Assembly (NCBI RefSeq): GCF_024809855.1
Contig: NZ_JANUEM010000002.1
Span: forward strand, 124,001 to 188,000
Direction of reading: 5' to 3'
DNA: 64,000 nucleotides
Origin: Rheinheimera pacifica
GTDB taxonomy: Bacteria > Pseudomonadota > Gammaproteobacteria > Enterobacterales > Alteromonadaceae
The position numbers and the translations under genes were made by a program. The notes below the pieces were generated by a model that was not told where the DNA came from, did not search any database, and was given only the letters and a program-made list of their open reading frames with translations. Of this stretch, positions 18,821-27,554 are shown piece after piece. The first letter of the stretch is position 1. Every line of letters starts with the position of its first letter.

Positions 18821-20001
18821 ATTGTTTTACCCAGTATCAATGCCACGTTATTGCCACCAAATGCGAAAGAATTAGACAGGCAATAGCTTACTGCCTGTTG
18901 CTGGCCAATACTAACCAACGATAACGCTGGCAAAGCAGGATCTGCCTGGCCGTCCCAGCAATGCGGCACCAGATGTTGGCCGGTATTATAATCAGACAGT
19001 GTCAGCCAGCAAAGTGCTGCTTCAATAGCTCCGGCCGCGCCCAGCGTGTGGCCGGTCATACTCTTGCTGGAACTGGCTGCAACTTTTGTCAGCGCTAGCG
19101 TAGCCAGAGCATGGCTTTCCATGCTGTCGTTCAGAGCGGTGGCAGTACCATGCAGATTAATATAATCCAGTTGTGCTGGCGTAATAGCTGCCTGCTGGCA
19201 AGCTTGGGTGATAGCATTAATTGCCCCCAGGCCTTCAGGCTGTGGCGCCGACACATGATGAGCATCGCCGCTTGCGCCGCACCCAAGCAAGGCAATGCCT
19301 GAGCCATGCTTTTGCATCAGAAACAGTGCTGCACCTTCGCCGATATTAATACCGTCACGTTGCATACTAAAGGGTTGGCAGTGGGCAGCCGAAACCGATT
19401 CCAGTGCTGCAAAACCATTGAACGTAAGCTGGCACAGAGAATCCACGCCACCCACTATTACTGCATCAGCCAGATCGGCCAGCAATAAGGTCCGGGCACT
19501 TATCAGGGCTCGGGCGCTGGAAGAACAGGCAGTAGAAATGGCATAGCATGGGCCACTGACATCAGCCAGCCGGGCAATAAAGTGGGCCGGGGCCAGCATC
19601 TCCTGCATCTGGTAGTGGTAGCCTTTTGGATAATCTTGCTGCGCCATATAGTGCTGCATTGCACGTTCACCCTCGGCAATACCAGAGGTACTGGTGCCAA
19701 CAATCACTGCAATGCGAGCTGCGCCATATTGTTGACGTGCTGCTGCCACATCTTCGGCAATTTGCTGATAAGCCAATGTTGCCAACTGGTTGTTACGGCT
19801 TTGGTAATGTGCGGGCCAGACGCTTAGGTCGGGTAAAGCGCCACTGACTTCGCCAGCGATGACTGCCGAGCCACTGGTAAGTAAATCGCTGCGCCAGCGC
19901 ATACCCGCACGGCTACCGGTAATGGCATTGTGCCAGACCTGCTGTTTGTTATTGCCCAAAGCACAGCACAAACCCAGCGCGGTTAAGTGCGCTATTGTCA
20001 T
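18817..20001 (-). CDS. apeO: Aryl polyene chain-extending ketosynthase
   Basis: A 394-residue ketosynthase of the type II PKS. The active-site triad is complete: C159 in ISTACSSSARAL, His in NLHGTATALND and His in MTGHTLGAAG. It ends with the NSFAFGGNNVAL loop. Known ApeO enzymes work as heterodimers with the cysteine-less chain-length factor ApeC, whose counterpart here is at 31790-32476. It overlaps both neighbours by 4 nt. The first ~45 residues are divergent, which is usual for this subfamily. Confidence 0.9.
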   Translation of the reverse strand: MTIAHLTALGLCCALGNNKQQVWHNAITGSRAGMRWRSDLLTSGSAVIAGEVSGALPDLSVWPAHYQSRNNQLATLAYQQIAEDVAAARQQYGAARIAVIVGTSTSGIAEGERAMQHYMAQQDYPKGYHYQMQEMLAPAHFIARLADVSGPCYAISTACSSSARALISARTLLLADLADAVIVGGVDSLCQLTFNGFAALESVSAAHCQPFSMQRDGINIGEGAALFLMQKHGSGIALLGCGASGDAHHVSAPQPEGLGAINAITQACQQAAITPAQLDYINLHGTATALNDSMESHALATLALTKVAASSSKSMTGHTLGAAGAIEAALCWLTLSDYNTGQHLVPHCWDGQADPALPALSLVSIGQQQAVSYCLSNSFAFGGNNVALILGKTI

Positions 20002-20585
20002 GGTAAAAAATCCTGCTGTAAGGTCGTAATTTGCAGTTGATAGTGGTGGCCTTTTAACGTGATTGGCGTCATGGTGCTGATTTGAGCACTGTGATCAATT
20101 TGCAATATCAGCCTGCCATTGGCATGGTTTATATACCGCTCTGTGCCAATAGTTGTTGTGTGCTCTGTCAGCGTTAAGCCGTACAATCGCGGTGTAATTA
20201 TACTGCTGTCCAGCAGGGCCAATTGCATTTCAGCCAGCAGGCGCTTGGCAAACTCTGGCTGGTTAAATGGCGCTATGCCGGACAACGTTAGCTGATGTTG
20301 CGGCTGGTAATGCAGGCGCCATAACTCTTGCCCAATAGGCGATAACGCCACCAGCAATATACTGTCTGCTGTAAGCAAAGCACTGAGCACAAATTGCTGT
20401 TGCTGCTGCTCATCGCGCCAGTTTATCTGCTGCAATAACTGTTGCGGCCGCTCAGGCCAGTTGTCAACTAGCTGGTAATAGCCGCCATCCAGCATAACCC
20501 AGCCTTTTGCAGCCGGCGTGCGCCACTGCTGGCAGCCGCTAAGTAATAACAGGCAAAGTGCCAGTGCTAATCCACGTCCAGACAT
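19998..20585 (-). CDS. DUF3261-type lipoprotein of the aryl polyene cluster
   Basis: A 195-residue lipoprotein: hydrophobic residues 5-17 followed by lipobox LLSGC (Cys18). The body is rich in Gln and Leu and resembles DUF3261 proteins found at the same place in E. coli and Vibrio ape clusters (position of ApeN). It has a two-sheet appearance like LolB-type proteins (RHQ...LTLSGIAPFNQPEFAKRL), consistent with a role in moving the pigment lipid to the outer membrane together with the LolA-like and MMPL proteins. That transport role is inferred. It overlaps the upstream flavoenzyme gene by 19 nt and apeO by 4 nt. Confidence 0.78.
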   Translation of the reverse strand: MSGRGLALALCLLLLSGCQQWRTPAAKGWVMLDGGYYQLVDNWPERPQQLLQQINWRDEQQQQQFVLSALLTADSILLVALSPIGQELWRLHYQPQHQLTLSGIAPFNQPEFAKRLLAEMQLALLDSSIITPRLYGLTLTEHTTTIGTERYINHANGRLILQIDHSAQISTMTPITLKGHHYQLQITTLQQDFLP

Positions 20586-21808
20586 AGTGCCCTTAACACA
20601 TTTAAGCGCCGTTCCGGCTCTGCTACATAGGGATTAGCCGGATCCCATGCGTAACCGGCCAGAATTGCGCTAATCATAGCTGTTACTTTAGCCTGGCGTT
20701 TTTCGCTGAAAATAACATCCTGAAACCGGCCATCATACCAGGCAGTAACAAAGGTACGGAAAGTATCTATACCTTTACGTAGCGGTTTGCTGTATTGCGT
20801 TTCCCAATCCGGCATATCGCCGTTTAGTTGGCGTAATACCAGTGGCACTGCCATGGCGGCAGAGCGCAGTGCTATAGTGACGCCGGATGAAAAAACCGGA
20901 TCAAGGAATTCTCCGGCGTTACCCAGCAGCGCAAAATTATTGCCGTGCAAAGTGCGTACATTGGCTGAGTAACCTGTCAGTGTTTGTACCTCGTTCACCG
21001 GTGTGGCCTGCGCCAGCAATTCTGCCAGTTCTGGTGTCTGGTGGATATGTTGCCAAAGATTGTCTGTTGCACTTAACGCACTGTCAAAACGCTGTTGCTT
21101 ACCGACTACACCCAGGCTTGCTGTGCCGTCACTAAATGGGATCAACCAGAACCAGACATCCGGCAGGCTTGAATGCACGGTGATCAGGATTTTATTGCGA
21201 TCAAACCGTTCATCGCTGATGTTGTCACGTATATGACAAAAACACGCCTGACGTACCGGGAAATCAGAAGGTACCTCCAGATCCAGCAGCCGTGGCAACA
21301 CCCGGCCAAAGCCGCTGGCGTCGAGTATAAAGCCGGCACTTAGCTGATACTGGCTGTTAGTTTCATCACTTACTGTCAGTACGGCCTGCCGTGCCTGCAA
21401 ATGATCACATTGTTGTACTGTGACGCCATAGCGTATTTGCAGACCCTGCTCGGCGGCGGCATCAGCCAGTAGTTTATCAAAAGCGGCGCGTTTTACCTGA
21501 AACGTCGTACCGGGCCCAGGGCTAAATTTGTCGGTAAAATCAAAGGCAGTACGGATATCGTTTTTTAAAAATGCTGCGCCATTTTTAAACTGAAACCCCA
21601 GGCTTTCAGCATGGTGCTGCAAGGTGGCAGCCATACCGGCAGCGGTTAAAAATTCCATGCAGTGTGGTAATAAGCTTTCACCAATACTAAAGCGCGGAAA
21701 ATGCTGTTTTTCCAAACACAGCACCCGCTTACCGGCTTGTGCCAGCATGGCTCCGGCACAGCTGCCTGCCGGGCCGGCGCCAATAATAATAACATCAAAG
21801 TGTTCCAT
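20567..21808 (-). CDS. FAD-dependent halogenase/monooxygenase-like enzyme of the aryl polyene cluster
   Basis: A 413-residue flavoprotein. FAD-binding GAGPAG is at residues 10-15, followed by PRFSIGESLLP, a hallmark of the flavin-dependent halogenase branch that includes phenol and pyrrole halogenases. WFWLIP at 219-224 fits the WxWxIP signature of that superfamily. K75 in GFQFKNGAAF is at the position where the catalytic Lys is expected, and VKRAAFDKLL follows. Homologues occur in xanthomonadin and flexirubin clusters; some members halogenate, others act as hydroxylases or reductases. It is not part of the minimal E. coli ape set and would modify the aryl head. Overlaps both neighbours. Confidence 0.8.
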   Translation of the reverse strand: MEHFDVIIIGAGPAGSCAGAMLAQAGKRVLCLEKQHFPRFSIGESLLPHCMEFLTAAGMAATLQHHAESLGFQFKNGAAFLKNDIRTAFDFTDKFSPGPGTTFQVKRAAFDKLLADAAAEQGLQIRYGVTVQQCDHLQARQAVLTVSDETNSQYQLSAGFILDASGFGRVLPRLLDLEVPSDFPVRQACFCHIRDNISDERFDRNKILITVHSSLPDVWFWLIPFSDGTASLGVVGKQQRFDSALSATDNLWQHIHQTPELAELLAQATPVNEVQTLTGYSANVRTLHGNNFALLGNAGEFLDPVFSSGVTIALRSAAMAVPLVLRQLNGDMPDWETQYSKPLRKGIDTFRTFVTAWYDGRFQDVIFSEKRQAKVTAMISAILAGYAWDPANPYVAEPERRLNVLRALCLDVD

Positions 21809-24047
21809 GCTTATCGCTCTCCTTTACGCTGACAACAGTTAACAGCGGAGCCAGCAATGCTGCCAGCGCAACGCCACAAAACACGGTAAAACCGAAGCTG
21901 GCTACGGCAGGTGTTTGGCTAAAACTCAATAAACCAAAGGCTAAACAACTGGTAACCGCTGATAATAGTACGGCCTGATAAACATCGGCGCTGCTTAGGC
22001 GGGCAGTAAAAAATACGCCGTAATCCAGAGCCAATGCCAGCACCAATAAGGCCGCTACCAGATTAAAAATATTCAGCTGTTGCTGTAGTAGCTGGCTAAG
22101 TAACAAAGCGCCGCCTACTGCAATCAGTAACATCAGTGTAATGGCACATGCCGCTTTGATGCCGCGCCGCCATAGTAAAATCACTAACGTAACAGCCAAT
22201 GCCAGTAACAACCAGTGGCCCAGTTGGCTGCGCAGTTGAACCAGCACCTGATTTGTATCGGCAATAGGGTCCAGCCAGTGTATTTGCGCCATGCTATTAA
22301 GCTGCACCCGTTCGTTATCCGGTATGTTAACCCCGCTGAGCAATATTACGCTGGCACTGTGTTGTTGCAGGCTGAATAATTGTTGTAGCAATACTGAGTT
22401 AAAATTGTCTGGTTGTAAGCGCTCTGCCCGTGGTGCTGGCACCGCCAATTGTAACTGTGATAAATATTGTTGCACCGTTTCACTTTGATAAGCCAGTTGC
22501 AGTTGCTGTTGCAGGTGGTCCTGCAGTTGCACCGGAGGGAGTTGTTGTGACAGCGCCTGCCAGCTTTTCAACCAGCCTTGCTGCTGCCAGTGCTTAAGTA
22601 ACGGCAGCAGTTGTTGTTCTTGCTGCAATACCTGCTCTGCATTATCGGCCAGCACGACAATAAAACGACTGTCCCACTGCTGCGAGCCCATACTGCGCAC
22701 CTGCTGTTCTTGTGCCAGTAAACCGGCAGGGCTTTGGTTAAATAAGCGTACGTCATCGACAAACCTTGCCTGGTTTAGCAGCAACAGGCAAACCAGTACG
22801 GCCAGCAACAGTGCGCCACTCCACACCTTTAAGGCGGAGGTATTGTTATAGCGGCCGCTTATCTTTTCACAGCAGTGCAGTAAACTGGCATTGTTATGCA
22901 GGCTTTGTGGTGCCAGCCAGTAAGGAAATAATAGCCAGACACTGATAAAAGCAGCAGTTAAACCGGCACACATAAAAATTGCTACCTGATTTAACAGCGC
23001 AAAAGGCAGCAGTGTCAGGGTAAGGTAACCCAGTAAAGTCGTCAGCAGGCCCAGCGCCAGGCTTGGCAGCATGGCGTTGAAATAACGCTGGCCTTTGTTG
23101 GCGGCCAACATGCCATGAAAGGAGTAGTCTATTGCTATGCCAATTAACGTGGTGGCAAATACCAGAGCCAGTACATGGGGCTGTGGCACCCATATCAGCA
23201 AAGCTGTCAGTCCGCTCAGAGTGGCACAGCCGAGTACTACACTGGCAAGCAGCAAAGGTTTGATACTGTAAAAACTAACGCCTAACAGCAGCAAAATAGC
23301 CATTAATGATAAACCACCGTAAAACTGCATTTCAAAGCTGGCGTTGTCAGCCGCATTAACGGCATGAAATAACACTCCGCTTCGCGCCAACTGTAACTCC
23401 GGGGCATTTTGCTGCAACTGCTGCAGTTGATGTTCCAGGGCGGCGGCCAGTTTCCCTGCGTCAGTACGGTCAAAGGGATCTATGCTCAGGCTGGCATGTA
23501 ACAAAATAGCCGCGGGCTCAGTGCTTTCAAACCAGGACTGGCGTGGCTGCATGGATGAAACAGGTGTTTGTTGTTCGATAAACTGCTGTGTTAGCAGTAA
23601 AGGGTCATGCTGCAATGCTTCTGCCAGCAATGGCGCCGGGCTAAGCAGGCGCTGCCAGGCAGCATCGACCAGTTGCTGGTATTGCCCGCTTTGTAATTGC
23701 GCCAATGCCGCAGGTGATGCCAGCAGAGCCTGATGCTGCTGGTATTGCTGTTGCAGCTGTTGCATTAAGACTCCAGGCTGATACCAGCTCAGACCGGGCA
23801 GTGTTTGCTGTTGTAATAGCGTAGCGGCCTGGCGCAGTTGTGGCAGCGGTTGGCCGGTTAGTAACAGGCTCAGATGACGGCTACTACTGTTTTGCTGCAT
23901 TAGTTGGTTTTGCCAGGGCGTTGTTGTACCGGGCATAGCGGCAGTAATGCTGCTGTTCCAGTGCCGCTGGGGCAGTTGCAGCAGCACATACACCAGCATC
24001 AGCGCAACGGCTGCCAGCCACAGTATCAATGTAAGGTTACGGCGCAT
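21795..24047 (-). CDS. MMPL/RND-family exporter of the aryl polyene cluster
   Basis: A 750-residue membrane protein with the RND-like pattern: one N-terminal helix (residues 7-25), a ~200-residue periplasmic domain, a block of about five helices (~230-390), a second periplasmic domain (~420-600) and a second helix block (~610-745). The motif GIAIDYSFHGML in the first block and LALDYGVFFTARL in the second are the paired GxxxDY motifs of MMPL transporters. It probably moves the APE lipid or its precursor across the inner membrane. The periplasmic parts are very Gln-rich (QQLQQQYQQ type runs). Starts 2 nt after the LolA-like gene. Confidence 0.88.
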   Translation of the reverse strand: MRRNLTLILWLAAVALMLVYVLLQLPQRHWNSSITAAMPGTTTPWQNQLMQQNSSSRHLSLLLTGQPLPQLRQAATLLQQQTLPGLSWYQPGVLMQQLQQQYQQHQALLASPAALAQLQSGQYQQLVDAAWQRLLSPAPLLAEALQHDPLLLTQQFIEQQTPVSSMQPRQSWFESTEPAAILLHASLSIDPFDRTDAGKLAAALEHQLQQLQQNAPELQLARSGVLFHAVNAADNASFEMQFYGGLSLMAILLLLGVSFYSIKPLLLASVVLGCATLSGLTALLIWVPQPHVLALVFATTLIGIAIDYSFHGMLAANKGQRYFNAMLPSLALGLLTTLLGYLTLTLLPFALLNQVAIFMCAGLTAAFISVWLLFPYWLAPQSLHNNASLLHCCEKISGRYNNTSALKVWSGALLLAVLVCLLLLNQARFVDDVRLFNQSPAGLLAQEQQVRSMGSQQWDSRFIVVLADNAEQVLQQEQQLLPLLKHWQQQGWLKSWQALSQQLPPVQLQDHLQQQLQLAYQSETVQQYLSQLQLAVPAPRAERLQPDNFNSVLLQQLFSLQQHSASVILLSGVNIPDNERVQLNSMAQIHWLDPIADTNQVLVQLRSQLGHWLLLALAVTLVILLWRRGIKAACAITLMLLIAVGGALLLSQLLQQQLNIFNLVAALLVLALALDYGVFFTARLSSADVYQAVLLSAVTSCLAFGLLSFSQTPAVASFGFTVFCGVALAALLAPLLTVVSVKESDKHGTL

Positions 24048-24049
24048 AG

Positions 24050-24583
24050 CTAGGGTTTACCCGCCTGGGGTTGCAGGCTGATATCAGTATGGTTGCCATT
24101 CAGCTCAGTTAGGGTCAGCTGTTCCAGGGTTTGCTGACCACACAGTTCAATCTGGCTGAATAGCTGGTTTAACGGTGGTTGTACCGGCTGTAATAGCAGA
24201 CAGTTATTTGGCCCTGTAGCCAACTGAAAATGCGCCAGAATAAAGTCTTGCTGTTGTTGCAGTACTGCCAGCAGTAACTGGCCGATAAATTCACTGCCTG
24301 CTACGGCAACATATTGTTGTTGCTGCCACTGGCTGACCCCCGCCGGGCTTATCAGCAATTTGGTATCTACCGGTGCTGTGGTATGCCACAGCAGCTTGTC
24401 GGCACTGATCTGCAAATAACCACTACTACGCAATGGTACCGGTAAACCTTGCACTGTTTTCAACTGGACAAAATCCAGCTGCCCCTGCAGTGGCGCAAAG
24501 CGTAACAGAGAGGCCGACTGATCTGCCACGGCAACAGGTGGTAGCAACACGAGCAGTAACAGTAAAACAATAAACCGGTTCAT
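24050..24583 (-). CDS. LolA-like outer membrane lipoprotein carrier protein
   Basis: A 177-residue exported protein with a signal peptide (leucine-rich residues 5-17, cut near AVADQ). The body has the LolA/LolB-type half-barrel pattern (FAPLQGQLDFVQLKTVQGLPVPLRSSG-like strands, then LLWHTTAPVDTKLLISPAGVSQW). It occupies the ApeL position. Its expected job is to carry the hydrophobic APE product through the periplasm; this is inferred from cluster context. The ATG overlaps the thioesterase stop by 4 nt. Confidence 0.8.
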   Translation of the reverse strand: MNRFIVLLLLLVLLPPVAVADQSASLLRFAPLQGQLDFVQLKTVQGLPVPLRSSGYLQISADKLLWHTTAPVDTKLLISPAGVSQWQQQQYVAVAGSEFIGQLLLAVLQQQQDFILAHFQLATGPNNCLLLQPVQPPLNQLFSQIELCGQQTLEQLTLTELNGNHTDISLQPQAGKP

Positions 24584-24990
24584 GGTTTTGCGTATCCGAG
24601 TTTTTCAAATAAAACCGCTGGCGACTCAAAGCACATCTGCTGAGTGCTGATATCAATGGCTACCTGCGTAGTGCTGGCTTTCGTCAGTTTTTTACCGGTT
24701 TCGATATCAGTGATCAGATAGCTGATTTTTAAACGGTTTTCCCATTCTTTTAGTGTTGCTACGATCTTGATTTTTCTGGCAAAGCGGGCAGAACCCACAT
24801 ATTTTACGGCTAAATCGACAATAGGCCACATATAGCCGGATTCAGACATTTGCGGATAATCGTAGTTAAAACTACGTAGCAGTTCACAACGTGCCACTTC
24901 CAGATATTTTATATAGTGGCCGTGCCACACTACCTGCATCGCATCAACGTCGAAAAAAGGCACATCAATGATTATTTCTGCCGTTTTCAT
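24580..24990 (-). CDS. apeK: 4-hydroxybenzoyl-CoA-type thioesterase of the aryl polyene cluster
   Basis: A 136-residue hotdog thioesterase. The conserved DVDAMQVVWHGHYIKYLEVAR segment carries the catalytic Asp motif of the 4HBT family (D-x-(D/N)-x-x-x-V-x-(W/N)-(H/N)-xx-Y). It would edit or release acyl chains from ACP or CoA. It starts 1 nt from the ammonia-lyase stop and overlaps the LolA-like gene. Confidence 0.85.
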   Translation of the reverse strand: MKTAEIIIDVPFFDVDAMQVVWHGHYIKYLEVARCELLRSFNYDYPQMSESGYMWPIVDLAVKYVGSARFARKIKIVATLKEWENRLKISYLITDIETGKKLTKASTTQVAIDISTQQMCFESPAVLFEKLGYAKP

Positions 24991-24991
24991 G

Positions 24992-26581
24992 TCAGGCGTC
25001 CTGATATAAAGGCCAGTACTGCTGTTGCAGCTGGCTGACTAACTGCCGCAGGTTGTACTCCAGCGGCCTGTCTTCTGCAACTACCGGATGTTGTTGCTGC
25101 AGTTGTCGCAACATCTGCTGAATATCGCTGTTCAGGCTGTTAAAACATAATTCACCCTGAGCAATACGCAGCTGCACCGCTTGTTGTACAGCCAGCAGTG
25201 ACGCTGCCATGACCTGTTCTGTCAGTTGCAATACCCGCAGGCAGTCACGGGCAGCAATGGTACCCATGCTAACTTTGTCCTGATTATGGCACTCAGTTGA
25301 ACGCGAAAACACGCTGGCCGGCATGGTTAGTTTTAACGCTTCTGCCGTCCAGGCGCTGCAACCAATTTGTACCGCTTTAAAGCCGTGATTGATATAGCGT
25401 CGCTCTGGTGTTGCAGCGGATAAGTTGGCTGGCAAACCGTGGTTGAACTTGGTGTCCATTAGCAGCGCCATTTGCCGGTCATGTAAATCGGCCAGATTGG
25501 CTACCGCGGTTTTCATTGTATCCATTACCATAGCGATATGGCCGCCGTAAAAATGGCCGCCATGCAACACATGCTCACCCATGCCGTCGATAATAGGGTT
25601 GTCATTGGCGCTGTTCAGTTCGTTTTCTATGGTTTGTTTAAACCACGGCAGCGCATCGCGTAATACACCGATAATATGCGGCGCACAGCGAATAGAATAA
25701 CGGTCTTGCAGCCGGTCTGAATTACGCGGATGCTCAACGTGGTTTAAGTCTGCGCGGATCCAGGCCGCTACCTGATTTTGCCCCTGATGCGGTTTTACAC
25801 TGAATAAAATATCATCAAAGTGGTGGCTGTTGCCCTGCAACGCCAGACTGGCCAGTGCAGTAATACGGCTGGATAGGCGGGTTAGGTATTCCGCGCGCTG
25901 ATAGGCCAGACACGCCAGAGCCGTCATCACCGCCGTGCCGTTCATAATGGCCAGGCCTTCTTTGGGGCGCAGCTTCAGTGGTTGCAGCTGATGCAGCGGC
26001 AATACGTCTGCTACCGGGCGTACTTCACCGCCATAATACACATCCCGCTCGCCAATCAGGCTGGCAGCAACATAAGACAGCGGCGTTAAATCGCCGCTGG
26101 CGCCAACGCTACCTTCCTGCGGAATGCGTGGCACTATATTCAGGTTCAGATAAGCACTTAACTGGTGTAGCAGCTCAAAGCTGACACCGGAATAACCCTG
26201 TGTCAGCGAGCACAAGCGGGTGGCCAGAATAGCGCGGCCTTCTTCAACACTGAAATAGTCACCCAGGCCGCAGCCATGAAAGCGGATCAGATGCACCGGC
26301 AGTTCGTACACCTGCTCCAGTGGTACTTTAACGGTAACGCTGTCGCCGTAACCGGTGGTTACGCCGTAAATTACCCCGTCTTCCTGCAGCAGTTTATCCA
26401 AAAAGGCCACGCCGGCATTAATGCGCTGTACAAAGGGTGCATGCTGGCTAAGGCTAACCGCTTGTTGCTGGCGTGCAATGGCTGTTATTTGCTCTATGCT
26501 GATCCGGCCCTCGCCAAAGCAGACAGCGGTAGCGCTGGCGACATGTTGTGCTGTGCCGGGTTCAGTTACTGCTGTTGTCAC
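24992..26581 (-). CDS. MIO-type aromatic amino acid ammonia-lyase (HAL/PAL/TAL family)
   Basis: GTG at 26581 is preferred as start (529 residues): AAAGGA lies ~11 nt upstream and overlap with the previous gene falls to 20 nt; an ATG at 26686 would add 35 unlike residues. The MIO prosthetic group forms from Ala161-Ser-Gly163 in GSVGASGDLTPLSY. Catalytic Tyr72 is in YGVTTGYG, and NSANDNPI and RYSIRCAPHIIG are conserved. Ring-recognition residues are Phe101-His102 (HLIRFHG), where tyrosine lyases usually have His-Leu or His-Gln, phenylalanine lyases Phe-Leu and histidine lyases Ser-His. Cluster context argues for making a (hydroxy)cinnamate starter rather than histidine breakdown; no hut genes are near. 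Confidence 0.88.
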   Translation of the reverse strand: MTTAVTEPGTAQHVASATAVCFGEGRISIEQITAIARQQQAVSLSQHAPFVQRINAGVAFLDKLLQEDGVIYGVTTGYGDSVTVKVPLEQVYELPVHLIRFHGCGLGDYFSVEEGRAILATRLCSLTQGYSGVSFELLHQLSAYLNLNIVPRIPQEGSVGASGDLTPLSYVAASLIGERDVYYGGEVRPVADVLPLHQLQPLKLRPKEGLAIMNGTAVMTALACLAYQRAEYLTRLSSRITALASLALQGNSHHFDDILFSVKPHQGQNQVAAWIRADLNHVEHPRNSDRLQDRYSIRCAPHIIGVLRDALPWFKQTIENELNSANDNPIIDGMGEHVLHGGHFYGGHIAMVMDTMKTAVANLADLHDRQMALLMDTKFNHGLPANLSAATPERRYINHGFKAVQIGCSAWTAEALKLTMPASVFSRSTECHNQDKVSMGTIAARDCLRVLQLTEQVMAASLLAVQQAVQLRIAQGELCFNSLNSDIQQMLRQLQQQHPVVAEDRPLEYNLRQLVSQLQQQYWPLYQDA

Positions 26582-27554
26582 CGGTGCTTTCCTTTTGTTG
26601 TTTGGCTGCGGGCAATTGCCAGAAGTCATAAAAATTAAACCATTGCATAGGGTAACGGCAAGCCACTTGTTCCAGTTGCTGCGCATAGTGTGTCACGATG
26701 TTTATCAGAGCCTGTTGCCGGGTTTTGCGTGGCAGCACGATCTGCTCAGCAAAGGGTTCAAACATCAGGTTGTAGCCTCGGGCTTCTTTAAGACAAAACA
26801 TCAGATACACCGGGCATTGCAGCACACTGGCCAGCACCCAGGGCCCAATAGCAAAAGGCGCAGGTTTGCCAAGAAAGCTGGCCCATACCGCACGCTCAGG
26901 AGCTTGTGCTGAAATGCGGTCACCCACAATAACGACCAGCTCGCCATTATCAATACAGTCGGTCAGCATAGCGCTGACCGCCGGTGTCAGCTCTGTAACC
27001 TCAATCAACTGCAGGTCAACTTCGCTGTTGCTTTCTTTCAGAATACGGTTAAAAGCTGCCGTATGCCGGGTATGTGCCAGTACGTTAATCCGCACCGGGT
27101 ATTTGCTACGTACTAGAGCCCGGCATACTTCCAGGTTACCCAGATGGCTGCCTATTAGCACTGCGCCTTTATTGTGATGCATAATCTGCTCAAAGCCGGT
27201 ACTACCGCCATAATGCACGGGTATTGTATTTAACCGGCCGAGCCAGGCGTCGATTTTAGCCAGTGCCGCCATAGCAAATTGCCAAAAATGTTGATATGCC
27301 TGCAAATACCCCGGCATTGTGCTAAAAGGGCTGTGCCGGCCTTTGTAGCGGTGCAATTGCTGCAGATAACCAAGCGATGAACGCCGGGCTGTACCGTCTT
27401 TGATAAAAAAGTATGCCAGTACCGGTGCCAGTACCAGCAAAATTACCCATTTGCCACCATAGCGATACAGGGTAAGCAGTAACTTTATGGCATAGTAACT
27501 GCCATTTTCCTGCTTTTTAGCCCAGTGTATGCCGCTGTTATCAGAAGGCGTCAT
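26562..27554 (-). CDS. LpxL/HtrB-like lipid acyltransferase of the aryl polyene cluster
   Basis: ATG at 27554 overlaps the glycosyltransferase stop (ATGA) and is the likely start, giving 330 residues; two upstream in-frame ATGs would overlap further. A hydrophobic helix at ~30-50 (WVILLVLAPVLAYFFI) anchors it. The acyltransferase motif appears as IGSHLGNLEVCRAL (HxxxxE-type catalytic His and Glu) and VVIVGDRISAQAPERAV, as in lauroyl acyltransferases. It probably attaches the polyene to a lipid or sugar-lipid anchor. In E. coli ApeJ this domain is fused behind the GT2 domain; here the two are separate, overlapping genes. Confidence 0.85.
   Translation of the reverse strand: MTPSDNSGIHWAKKQENGSYYAIKLLLTLYRYGGKWVILLVLAPVLAYFFIKDGTARRSSLGYLQQLHRYKGRHSPFSTMPGYLQAYQHFWQFAMAALAKIDAWLGRLNTIPVHYGGSTGFEQIMHHNKGAVLIGSHLGNLEVCRALVRSKYPVRINVLAHTRHTAAFNRILKESNSEVDLQLIEVTELTPAVSAMLTDCIDNGELVVIVGDRISAQAPERAVWASFLGKPAPFAIGPWVLASVLQCPVYLMFCLKEARGYNLMFEPFAEQIVLPRKTRQQALINIVTHYAQQLEQVACRYPMQWFNFYDFWQLPAAKQQKESTGDNSSN

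Noticed and set aside
26582-26686. Upstream ATG start for the ammonia-lyase
   Set aside because: It overlaps the acyltransferase by 125 nt, while a GTG at 26581 has a good ribosome site and gives the family length.
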